DNA of 64,000 nucleotides, from positions 1-64,000 of the forward strand of contig JAJFII010000103.1 of assembly GCA_021775095.1 (NCBI GenBank), read 5' to 3'. The translations under genes and the position numbers were made by a program. Below, one piece after another: positions 10,987-18,848 of this stretch; the stretch's first letter is position 1, and each line of letters starts with the position of its first letter. The notes under the pieces are model-generated. The model saw only the letters and a list, made by a program, of their open reading frames with translations. It did no database searches and had not been told where the DNA came from. The stretch comes from Rhodospirillales bacterium. GTDB taxonomy: Bacteria; Pseudomonadota; Alphaproteobacteria; Rhodospirillales; Casp-alpha2.

Positions 10987-12969
10987 ATGAAAGAACTGTT
11001 ACGCCGGTTTTTGGCGCGCCCCGGTATTGCCCTTGAATTGTTGATTGGCTCGTTTTTTGTCAATGTCATGGCTATGGCGTCTCCACTTTTTGTTATGCAG
11101 GTGTTAAACCGCTATGTCGGTCAGGGGGTCGACGCAACCCTGTTTACTCTGACATCGGGGGTGCTGATCGCGCTTGTTCTGGAGTTTGCCTTTCGCCAGT
11201 CCCGCATGAGTTTGTCCCGGGGGTTAAGTGTCAAACCGGATTTAACCTCTGCCCTCAACGGTTTTGATGCCCTGACCAAGGCCAAGGTTTCGGCTCTCGA
11301 TCAAACCCCCCCCGAGACTCGCAAGGAAATTGTCAACGGCACGGCAGCCATTGAGACGGCCTACAGTGCGACCAACATAACAACCATTCTTGATGCGCCG
11401 TTTTCCCTGTTGTTCATTGTTGTCTTATATATTCTCGAGCCGCTTCTGGCCTATGTGGTGCTGGCGTTTGTAGTTGGGGTTTTTGCCGTTGGTTTGATCA
11501 GCTCCATGCAGATGCAATCAAAGACCGCCGACCTGCAGGCAAACTCCGGTACCGGAAGTTCCTTATTGGGCACCGTTACGCGCGAAGGCGATATGGTCCG
11601 CAGTTTTAACGCCGGTGATTTTTTACGCAGCGCCTGGCGCCAGCATATCTTCGATACCCAAAAATTACGCCGCGATATTGGCTCAAGTCAGGCCCTGGTT
11701 CAAACCATTACCCAAAGTGCCAATGGATTGATGAGTGTTGCGGTGATCGCCGTTGGCGCGACCCTGGTGGTGTTGGGCGAGTTGGATGTGGGCGCGATGA
11801 TCGGCGGCAATATTCTGGCGGCCCGGGCCCTGCAACCGGTGACCAAACTGGCCCAGTTGGGCAGCGCCTTCGCCAAGGCCAGACAATCCCTGGATTTGTT
11901 TCAAAAACTGGCGTCTGTTCCTCTGGAACCGGACAGTGGATCCGCCTTAAGGGAATATTCAGGAAAAGTCGAGTTTCGCGATGCGGCATTTGCCTATTCC
12001 GGCAGCACGGTACCGATATTTGAATCGCTGAATATGGAACTTGACCCCGGTTCGGTGCTTGTCATAGCCGGCGACAACGGCACCGGTAAATCAACTTTGG
12101 CCCGGCTGCTGCTTGGATTGTTGGAGCCCATTCGCGGGCAAATTCTAATAGATGGCCTGGACCTGCAACAGGTGTCACCGGAGTGGTGGCGCAGACAGGT
12201 CATCTTCCAGCCGCAGGAGCCGTCGCTGTTAAACGCCACCATTGAAGAAAATTTAAAAGTCAATAATCCGGAGCTCGACACGGCAGCTCTCAATCAGGTG
12301 GTTGACCTGTGTGGTTTGCGAAAATTCCTCGACGAAAGCCCCAGCGGATTGGAAACCATGGTCGTTGATAATGGCTGGCGCCTGTCCGAAGGCATTCGCC
12401 GGCGCATTGCCTTGGGCCGCGCCTTGACGACAAACGGCAATTTGGCGGTCATCGACGAACCGACGGAAAGCCTGGACGCAGAAGGCTGCAAGGCCGTTCA
12501 TAATATTCTCGGGACCATGGCCAAACAGGGCAAAACCATCATTGTCATGAGCCATGACCGAAATATTGTTAAAGGTCCGCACCTGTTGCTGGATTTAAAC
12601 GTAAAACCGACGCCGACCGTTGAACGGATCGGATACAAGACGTCGCCCGAAGGGAACGCGGGCACTGCCGCCCTGCCGCAAACCGTGGTTAACGACGATT
12701 TGCCGCGCAGACAATTGCCGCAGGCAGAACCGTCTGTACAACCCACGCCAGCGGATCTGCCTGTACAAGCCAAGCCGGTTGAACTCCCTGTGCAATCCCT
12801 GCCCGTGCCGGAAGACCTGTTGCCCGAAGGCGAAGGACCTAAGGCGCAGGAAAGTAATCTCAGTCTCTCCGCAATCCAGTCGCGATTTAGCGTTGACGAC
12901 AAATCCAAGCCGCTGCCGGCCAAACGTAAATCTCGGCAGGACCGTAAAAAAGCCGCCGGTGATACATGA
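10987..12969 (+). CDS. Type I secretion ABC permease/ATPase
   Basis: 660 aa; inner-membrane ABC exporter expected to drive export of the RTX protein encoded just upstream. The N-terminal half (about residues 15-300) has hydrophobic helices and the 'ASPLFVMQVLNRYV' segment typical of type I secretion permeases; no C39 peptidase domain is seen. The nucleotide-binding domain has Walker A G362-DNGTGKST, Walker B with D490-E491 (VIDEPTESLD) and an H-loop (VMSHD). The ABC signature is degenerate, LSEGI at 466-470 instead of LSGGQ. After about residue 540 comes an unusual ~120-residue tail rich in Pro, Gln and Val with repeats such as 'LPVQ', ending in a Lys/Arg-rich stretch. The stop overlaps the start of the next gene (ATGA). 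A 120-bp gap separates it from the RTX gene. No outer-membrane TolC-type gene lies in the window. Confidence 0.92.
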   Translation: MKELLRRFLARPGIALELLIGSFFVNVMAMASPLFVMQVLNRYVGQGVDATLFTLTSGVLIALVLEFAFRQSRMSLSRGLSVKPDLTSALNGFDALTKAKVSALDQTPPETRKEIVNGTAAIETAYSATNITTILDAPFSLLFIVVLYILEPLLAYVVLAFVVGVFAVGLISSMQMQSKTADLQANSGTGSSLLGTVTREGDMVRSFNAGDFLRSAWRQHIFDTQKLRRDIGSSQALVQTITQSANGLMSVAVIAVGATLVVLGELDVGAMIGGNILAARALQPVTKLAQLGSAFAKARQSLDLFQKLASVPLEPDSGSALREYSGKVEFRDAAFAYSGSTVPIFESLNMELDPGSVLVIAGDNGTGKSTLARLLLGLLEPIRGQILIDGLDLQQVSPEWWRRQVIFQPQEPSLLNATIEENLKVNNPELDTAALNQVVDLCGLRKFLDESPSGLETMVVDNGWRLSEGIRRRIALGRALTTNGNLAVIDEPTESLDAEGCKAVHNILGTMAKQGKTIIVMSHDRNIVKGPHLLLDLNVKPTPTVERIGYKTSPEGNAGTAALPQTVVNDDLPRRQLPQAEPSVQPTPADLPVQAKPVELPVQSLPVPEDLLPEGEGPKAQESNLSLSAIQSRFSVDDKSKPLPAKRKSRQDRKKAAGDT

Positions 12970-14267
12970 ACTCGACGGCCGAAACTGCCCCGCCGACGGC
13001 AGAAACCATACCGAAAACCACCCACAGCACGTTTCTGTTGTGTGCCGCCATGGTTGTCGCTTTCGCCGTTTGGTCGTCGAAGACGACGGTGGATATTGTC
13101 AGTATGGCAACCGGCGAAGTGACCCCTTCGACCCAGGTGAAAACCATACAACACCTGGAAGGCGGCATCATTAGCGAGATTCTGGTTTCCGAAGGCAAAA
13201 AAGTTATAGCCGGACAACCGATTTTGGTTCTTGAACCAACCTCAAGCAATGCCGATGTGGCGGAACTTCAGGTGCGCCTAAATTCCCTTATTGGCGACAT
13301 TGCCCAGTTAAAAGCGTTGGAAAGCGGTGCCGAAAAACCGCAGTTTCCGGAAGAATTTTCCGACAAACACCCAAACCTGGTGGCCCAGGCCGAACGGCGA
13401 TTTGTAACCCGCCGCAATCGCTTCACGGATGACATCAAACGCCAGGAAAGAACCATCACCCAACGACAAATGGAAGCGACGGAGATCGTCACCCGGATCG
13501 AAGGTGCGCGGCGCAACCTGAAACTGGTCGAGGAACAGATCCGGATCAGTGACGAATTGATGAAAGAAAATTTAACCAATCGTTTTCGCCATCTCGACCT
13601 TCTTAAGGAAGTCGCCCAATTGCGCAATGGCATCGATACCGACCGGGCTGGATTGAACCGGGCGAAAGCCGCCATGAACGAAGCAAAAGCCGCCCTCAAC
13701 AACATCCGCAGCACCAATGCCGACGAAATTCAAAAATCCCTGGAAGAGGCACGTCTGAGTTACGGTGAACTTAAACAGCGGGTCAAAAAATTTGAAGACA
13801 GCCTGAAACGAACCACCGTTCGCTCGCCGGTGGCCGGAACCATTAAAACCCTGCATGTGGTCACCGTTGGCGGGGTGATCCGCCCCGGCGATCCGGTCGT
13901 CGATATTGTTCCGGGCGATGACAGTCTGATTATCGAATCACAGCTGCCGACCCAGGACATCGGCCATGTGGCGAATGGTCAGAATGTCGTTGTAAAACTC
14001 GCCTCGGCCGATGCCATGCGGTATGGTAATTTGGCCGGTGTGGTTTCCGGGATCAGCCCGGACACCCTGGTTACGCCAGAAGGCATGCCGTTTTACAAGG
14101 TGCGCATAAGTGTTGAAAAACCCTATTTTGAACAGGGTGCGGCGCGCTACGAGCTGTATCCGGGCATGCAGGTCATGACCAATATCCAAACCGGCCAACG
14201 CACGGTTCTTGATTATATCCTCGACCCCATACTGTACCGCTTAGGCGGCGCTATTCAGGAACGCTGA
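12966..14267 (+). CDS. HlyD-family type I secretion membrane fusion protein
   Basis: 433 aa, periplasmic adaptor of the type I secretion system. Seen: a short cytoplasmic N-terminus, one membrane helix at about residues 22-37, and the lipoyl/barrel segment with the family motif 'QHLEGGIISEILVSEG' (about 62-77). A long helical hairpin rich in Glu, Arg and Gln follows (about 95-280). The return lipoyl strand contains 'VRSPVAGTIKTL', and the C-terminal beta domain has 'GGVIRPGDPVVDIVPGDD'. Length and order match HlyD/PrtE/LapC adaptors. Its ATG overlaps the stop of the ABC gene by 4 bp, which indicates translational coupling. It bridges the ABC exporter to a TolC-like channel, which must be encoded elsewhere. 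Confidence 0.93.
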   Translation: MNSTAETAPPTAETIPKTTHSTFLLCAAMVVAFAVWSSKTTVDIVSMATGEVTPSTQVKTIQHLEGGIISEILVSEGKKVIAGQPILVLEPTSSNADVAELQVRLNSLIGDIAQLKALESGAEKPQFPEEFSDKHPNLVAQAERRFVTRRNRFTDDIKRQERTITQRQMEATEIVTRIEGARRNLKLVEEQIRISDELMKENLTNRFRHLDLLKEVAQLRNGIDTDRAGLNRAKAAMNEAKAALNNIRSTNADEIQKSLEEARLSYGELKQRVKKFEDSLKRTTVRSPVAGTIKTLHVVTVGGVIRPGDPVVDIVPGDDSLIIESQLPTQDIGHVANGQNVVVKLASADAMRYGNLAGVVSGISPDTLVTPEGMPFYKVRISVEKPYFEQGAARYELYPGMQVMTNIQTGQRTVLDYILDPILYRLGGAIQER

Positions 14268-14277
14268 CAGGGTCTTG

Positions 14278-14562
14278 TCATTTCTTGGCCGCTGGTTTTT
14301 TCTTGCCCGCCGGTTTCTTTTTGGCGGCCTCGGGGGGCACTGTGGCCGCTTGGGCGGTGACCTTATCTCGGATCTCCGTCGCCGCGCCGGCAATAGCCTT
14401 GATCATGGTTTGCAGCTGATTTGCCGGGACCAGAAGGCGAACGCTGGGTTGGACCTCATTGTCGGCATATTGCTGGGCAAAGGTAATGCGAAATACGCCA
14501 TTGGCGTGCGAGACATTGGAAATCAAATCTGCATAATATTCTTCGGTCAATTGATCAGCCAC
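14278..14562 (-). CDS. Small DUF3467-like protein with Lys/Ala-rich tail
   Basis: 94 aa, starting at a GTG preceded by AAGGACGG at a normal distance. The body has the pattern 'YYADLISNVSHANGVFRITF', then a 'PSVRLLVPANQLQTMIKAI' stretch. Its order and spacing remind me of DUF3467 proteins, whose function is unknown; this is by eye and tentative. The last ~18 residues are almost only Lys, Ala and Pro (KKKPAGKKKPAAKK), which could contact nucleic acid or membrane. It is convergent with hlyD, with 10 bp between the stops. No signal peptide is visible. Confidence 0.7.
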   Translation of the reverse strand: MADQLTEEYYADLISNVSHANGVFRITFAQQYADNEVQPSVRLLVPANQLQTMIKAIAGAATEIRDKVTAQAATVPPEAAKKKPAGKKKPAAKK

Positions 14563-14688
14563 GGTTTCCGTCCTTTTGTTTTCATCTATCCTGAATTGTC
14601 TTTGCTCAAGCCACGGCGGTCAATGGTAAATGTCGAAAACCCCCCATTGCTCTTAGTCTTGCGCTGAACGCTCCATGGGTGATTCCGG

Positions 14689-15732
14689 TTACCCATCCTT
14701 TTGCAATTCTTTACGGCCATCGGGATAACGGGCGAAAGGCTCTGCATTGCCGGCGTGGGTCGGTGCATCATCGGGCCAGGGCCAGCCACCGAAACCGGTT
14801 TTTTGATAGTCAGCCATGGCCTGGTGAATTTCTTCCGTGGTGTTCATGACAAAAGGACCATACTGGGCGACCGGTTCGCCCACGGGTCGACCTTCCAACA
14901 ACAAAAACTCAGCCTCCCGGGGGCCATTTTTTAATTCAATATCCGCATCTGCCTGGAGCGTCATCGCCGTTCCCGCGTCAATGGATTGGCCACAGGTCTC
15001 GACCGTATCGCCTTTAAAAAAATACAGACGGCGATTACATCCGGGGTCGGATTGGGGCAGGGTCCAGGTGGCGCCCGGAGCCATTTTCAGGGTCCAGATC
15101 ACGACTTTGTTGTCTGGATCGGCTGCCCAGGAATCCGGTGGCGGGGCAAGCGGCTGGGCGGCGTGCGGAGCAATCGCGCTGGGGATGGCGCCACAATAAC
15201 TGACGAGCGTTGTCTTCCGCCCCTCGCTGTCCTTGCAGGTCACCGAGGGAATTTTCTGTCGCCAAAACATCGAAAAATACGATTCGACCATTTTGCTGCG
15301 GGCCGGAAGATTGAGCCAGATTTGAAATAGTTCGGTCGGGTTGTCCTGATCCTTATGAACCAGGGGGAACATTTCCGAATGGACAATGCCGCGCCCGGCG
15401 GTCATCCATTGCAGGTCACCTTCGCCAAAACGCGCCGACGCGGACATCGAATCGGCGTGATCGATGAGGCCCTTGCGGACCACCGTTACCGTCTCGAAAC
15501 CCCGATGGGGATGCTGCGGGAAACCCGGCACCCGGTCGCCGTGATACATGCTCCAGCCGTCCTTGCCACTAAAGTCCTGGCCAATGGAACGTCCGGCAAG
15601 CGACGCCTGCGGGCCCAGATCTTCGGTTCCCGGCGGATAGGCGTCGTCATGGTGGGCACAGAACAAAAAAGGGTCGAGGGTTTGCCAATGCATGGCCAGC
15701 GGTGCGGTATCAATAAGTGGGCTTGTGCTCAC
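14689..15732 (-). CDS. Pirin family protein
   Basis: 347 aa if started at the GTG at 15732, which follows AAGGA by a good spacing; the frame is open further upstream from a TTG at 15780. It is a bicupin. Seen in the N-terminal cupin: 'HPHRGFETVT' and 'GRGIVHSEMF', giving the His/His...His/Glu metal site of pirins. The C-terminal cupin is more diverged. Known of the family: an Fe-binding cupin fold; some members are quercetin 2,3-dioxygenases and others regulators. The substrate cannot be told from sequence. The gene stands alone between two unrelated units. Confidence 0.9.
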   Translation of the reverse strand: MSTSPLIDTAPLAMHWQTLDPFLFCAHHDDAYPPGTEDLGPQASLAGRSIGQDFSGKDGWSMYHGDRVPGFPQHPHRGFETVTVVRKGLIDHADSMSASARFGEGDLQWMTAGRGIVHSEMFPLVHKDQDNPTELFQIWLNLPARSKMVESYFSMFWRQKIPSVTCKDSEGRKTTLVSYCGAIPSAIAPHAAQPLAPPPDSWAADPDNKVVIWTLKMAPGATWTLPQSDPGCNRRLYFFKGDTVETCGQSIDAGTAMTLQADADIELKNGPREAEFLLLEGRPVGEPVAQYGPFVMNTTEEIHQAMADYQKTGFGGWPWPDDAPTHAGNAEPFARYPDGRKELQKDG

Positions 15733-15796
15733 AGGTTTTCCTTTCGAATGTAAATCGGGTAGTAAAGGATTTAACGGCAACTTCCGACAGCTTAAC

Positions 15797-15812
15797 TAGG
15801 GTCCTGACCCTA
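15797..15812. repeat. GGTCCTGACC inverted repeat, copy 1
   Basis: TAGGGTC-CT-GACCCTA: 7-bp arms with a 2-bp centre, in the gene-poor stretch upstream of pirin. The same core recurs at 36380 and 37846, each time outside genes. Confidence 0.6.
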
Positions 15813-15867
15813 ACATAACCTGCGACAGCGGCCTCGCAATGGTTTTGGTCATGAGGTAAAATAGCGT

Positions 15868-16358
15868 TTATCCATGGCCAGGGTGACAATTGTCGCTCAG
15901 GCTGATGAAACAAACGTAAGGACAGATGCAAACCGCGACATGTCCGGACGGGGATCGGGCAATACGACGGGCAATATCAGGCCGGGTATAGACAACACCG
16001 GAATCAATATGGGCGATGGTTATGCCCGGTGGATTGACCCCGGCAAGGGGTTTTGGGTTTAATGGTTCGGTGCCGATAGTCCGGGTTAATTGGTGATCAT
16101 AAACGGCGAGCTCAATCGCCAATGCAGCCCCGTCCCGTTCGATCAGGCGTCCGTGACGGGGGCTGCAATCGGCGCCGGCCAGAAGCAACGCCACGGGTCG
16201 CAAATGGCCGACAACAGATTGGATAAAGGGCTGAAGGGACCGGACATTTGGGCACGGACGCCCTTTAAAAACACCAGCAACAACAATCCGGCGCTCAATA
16301 AAGGGATGGATATTTTTGCCATTCTGCGGCCCCTTGATTTGATCCTAATAACTTCCAT
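15868..16358 (-). pseudogene. Degraded subtilase-like (S8) exported protease
   Basis: Two overlapping frames on the minus strand make one broken protein. The first (start at 16322 or 16358) has a clear signal peptide, 'ISIPLLSAGLLLLVFLKG', and runs out of frame at 16143. The second (from about 16203) continues with 'ALAIELAVYDH' and then 'GITIAHIDSGVVYTRPDIA', which looks like the catalytic-Asp motif of subtilases. It then loses similarity and stops at 15868, long before any His or Ser motif. So there is a frameshift near 16190-16230 and a 3' truncation. The protease identity rests on one motif plus the signal peptide. Between the end of this remnant and pirin (15733-15867) I see only the GGTCCTGACC repeat. 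Confidence 0.5.
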
Positions 16359-16596
16359 CGGCGTTAACCGGCCTGTATCCCGGCCGGTGCAGAGGCTACA
16401 GCACAGTGCGGGATATAGGACCTGTTAGGGATGGATCCTACGGCAATGTCCAACTGCCGTCTCTATGTGTCATTTTCACTACTCGTTGGCATTAGTACGG
16501 ATCAAAACAACGCCCAGACTTGCATCTCGCTGGAAGTTCCTATGGTATTCTTAGGGAACCAGGCCCTGTTGCCTAAACTCAAAAACAAGTTTGTCT

Positions 16597-17079
16597 ATGA
16601 AAACCTTATCTGAACTGATGTCGTCCTTTGTGACTGCCGGTTCGGTTCGCTGGATCGGAATTCGTCCCGGGCGGCGCGCCGATATGATCAGTTCTGATCG
16701 GATAAAAATAACCGATAGCGGTTTGTGTGGTGATCGGTACAAAAACCCAGGCAACCGGGCAGTAACGCTCCTCCAATATGAGCACCTTGCGGTAATCGCT
16801 TCACTGCTCGGCAAAGATCAAATCAACCCGCAATGGTTTCGCCGGAACATCGTTGTCAGTGGCATTAATCTTCTGGCCTTAAAAAATTACAGCTTTCAGA
16901 TCGGAACGGCCGTTCTAAAAGGCACCGGCGTGTGCGCCCCATGCTCGCGCATGGAGGTGCTGCTTGGTCCCGGTGGCTACACGGCGCTTCGCGGGCACGG
17001 CGGAATTACCGCCCGCGTCGTCGAATCAGGGATCGTGAAAATCGGTGATCAGGTCTCCTCCCTGCCGGCGGACGGGTGA
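16597..17079 (+). CDS. MOSC-domain protein
   Basis: 160 aa from the ATG at 16597; a TTG six bases upstream is a weaker start. Seen: 'LCGDRY' followed by 'NRAVTLLQYEHL', then 'FRRNIVVSGINL', and 'GTGVCAPCSRME' with Cys113 and Cys116, the usual order of stand-alone MOSC domains. Known: MOSC domains occur in molybdenum-cofactor sulfurases and in small proteins (YiiM type) that handle sulfur or amidoxime substrates. It is a single domain without a PLP-dependent sulfurase part. No molybdenum genes lie nearby, so its partner is unknown. Confidence 0.85.
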   Translation: MKTLSELMSSFVTAGSVRWIGIRPGRRADMISSDRIKITDSGLCGDRYKNPGNRAVTLLQYEHLAVIASLLGKDQINPQWFRRNIVVSGINLLALKNYSFQIGTAVLKGTGVCAPCSRMEVLLGPGGYTALRGHGGITARVVESGIVKIGDQVSSLPADG

Positions 17080-17293
17080 CGTAGGATCTGACAAAGGGCT
17101 CGGACAGGCCCGTCGTCCTGGACGCATCGCCATTCAATCACATTCGTCGAGCGTTTGGTTTATTTTAACGGCGCAGCTGATAATTTCGAACGCAAAAAGG
17201 CAATCGAGCGCTGTCAATGGGCCATACATTCGGTCTTCCTTGTGATTATTTTTGTCTGTAACCGCTGCCGACAGGTGGATCGAACGCGGAGGT

Positions 17294-18133
17294 TTAGGGC
17301 GATTGGCCCAAACCCTGTTGCCACAGATTTGCTTCGCGCTGGCGACGGGCCTTTAGACCCGGGCTGGTAAACAGCTGTTCCATTTTTTCAAACTGCTCCG
17401 GCACGGCCTGCAGGCTACCGGCAACAATGAGATTTTTGATGGTTCGCATTTCTACGCGTTTGGGGCCCGTCAACGACGTCCCCCGATTATAAACCAGGCT
17501 GATAAGTGCGGCTTTGCACAGATCCGGAAGGCTTTCGAAGTTTGGGAATGTTTTTGCCGTTTTTTCATAGTAGCCGGGAAGTGAAGACTTGATAAAGACC
17601 CGCCAAGCCGCTTCAAAGGCGATGGTTATGTCAGACAAACCGGCAATCATCGATGGACTGGCAATTTGTCCCAAAGTGGCGCTAAGGCGGGTTATGATCT
17701 GTTGCGTTACCTCGCCTTCCCAGTCGATTTCGAAGGTATTTATTTGGAATCGCAAATCGTATCCAATACCGATGGTCACGCCGCTTGGGTTTCCCGGGTC
17801 GTTGGGGTGGGTTGCGTACCGGTCGTAGTCAGTGCGGCTGGAAACTTCCTGGCGAACGATAAACGTCACTGCTTCACAGGAAAGTTTGGGCGACGGTTCC
17901 GGTTGATTATCCAACCAGTTGACCAACGGACCATCGGCAATCCCGGTCACCTGTTGGTTTGCCAGGGTTTGGCATCGATTTATGGCACCAACGGTGCCCG
18001 GTCCAAAAACCCCGTCGAGGAGCAACAGGGCACCCGTGCGGTTTAGAATGTCCTGCAAGGCTTTAACCTCATCGCCTTTGTCTCCCGTTCGTAAATTTGT
18101 AAACCGCAGGTCGCTTGGCATTTCGAGTCTCAC
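17294..18133 (-). CDS. Peptidoglycan-binding, lysozyme-like (pesticin/T4-type) protein
   Basis: 279 aa from a GTG at 18133; an ATG at 18121 is possible. Residues about 12-75 form a peptidoglycan-binding domain (LRTGDKGDEVKALQDIL, DGVFGPGTVGAI). From about 85 on it resembles phage T4/pesticin-type muramidases: Glu96 in 'IVRQEV' sits as the catalytic Glu, followed by 'GVTIGIGYDLR' (118-128) and, further on, 'LVYNRG'. No signal peptide is seen, so export by holin-like lysis or by the cassette itself is open. It is the last gene of the minus-strand cassette, 55 bp after the tail-collar gene. Expected activity is cleavage of the glycan strand of murein; the family assignment is by motif only. Confidence 0.78.
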   Translation of the reverse strand: MRLEMPSDLRFTNLRTGDKGDEVKALQDILNRTGALLLLDGVFGPGTVGAINRCQTLANQQVTGIADGPLVNWLDNQPEPSPKLSCEAVTFIVRQEVSSRTDYDRYATHPNDPGNPSGVTIGIGYDLRFQINTFEIDWEGEVTQQIITRLSATLGQIASPSMIAGLSDITIAFEAAWRVFIKSSLPGYYEKTAKTFPNFESLPDLCKAALISLVYNRGTSLTGPKRVEMRTIKNLIVAGSLQAVPEQFEKMEQLFTSPGLKARRQREANLWQQGLGQSP

Positions 18134-18188
18134 AGGTAGCCCATTTTAGAAATAAACGTCGATATAAATTTACTGCGACCCGTCAACT

Positions 18189-18848
18189 TCAATAGTCGGG
18201 TAATGATTTTATCAACCAATAGACATACATATTAACGGGCCGGTTTTCCTTTTGGCTGACATTTGGAGGTAATATTCCGTCTTCGACGGTTACACCTTCC
18301 GTATCAATTTTTGGCGGGGTCGTCTGCAGAGCCGCCGTTGCGCCGACCGGTAAGGCAGGTGTCGTGCCCATGTTGGGTTCTTGATAAAGGTGTTTGTGGT
18401 CCCGAAGAGCCCAGGGCTGGCTGGATCCAACGCCAGCCGCCGTACCCCCACTGGACGTCGCCGTCGGCACCTTGCGGTCACTTCGGTCCGGATCGGTGGT
18501 TCCCGAAAGGTCGACACCACGCAAAAAATACCCTTCATAGTTGGGCAATAAAAACTGCCCTTTTCCGGGTGTGCCATACAGATCACCAATGGCGTAATAC
18601 AATTCGGAAAATTCATCGATTTTCAGGGCACTGCCATTACATACTTTCCAGCCAAAATGCTGCAGGTCCGTCGTGCCCACGTCGCTTTCTTTGTCGAGCT
18701 GTAATATTTTGCCGGCAAAGGCGATGATCGCACCCACTGGCATTCCATAACTCTGGATTTGGGACTGACGGCGGTTCGGATGATAGGGCGTTGCGGGTGG
18801 GTGGGGTCCGGCAGGAAACCCGGGTGCCGGAGGCAACGGCGGTCTCAT
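18189..18848 (-). CDS. Phage tail-collar-like protein
   Basis: 219 aa. A Pro-rich N-terminus (about 1-30) precedes 'MPVGAIIAFAGK', 'GWKVCNGSAL', 'LYYAIGDLYG', 'FLLPNYEGYFLRGVD' and 'RDHKH', the hallmark order of tail-collar domains found in phage fibres and in bacterial 'microcystin-dependent' family proteins. The C-terminus 'ENRPVNMYVYWLIK' is also typical. Such domains trimerise at fibre or baseplate tips. Its ATG overlaps the stop of the 1276-aa gene (ATGA), so the two are translationally coupled. No tail sheath, tube or baseplate gene is nearby, so this is not an ordinary prophage tail. Confidence 0.85.
   Translation of the reverse strand: MRPPLPPAPGFPAGPHPPATPYHPNRRQSQIQSYGMPVGAIIAFAGKILQLDKESDVGTTDLQHFGWKVCNGSALKIDEFSELYYAIGDLYGTPGKGQFLLPNYEGYFLRGVDLSGTTDPDRSDRKVPTATSSGGTAAGVGSSQPWALRDHKHLYQEPNMGTTPALPVGATAALQTTPPKIDTEGVTVEDGILPPNVSQKENRPVNMYVYWLIKSLPDY

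Noticed and set aside
15733-15780. TTG start for pirin
   Set aside because: The GTG at 15732 has a proper AAGGA site; the extra residues show no family similarity.
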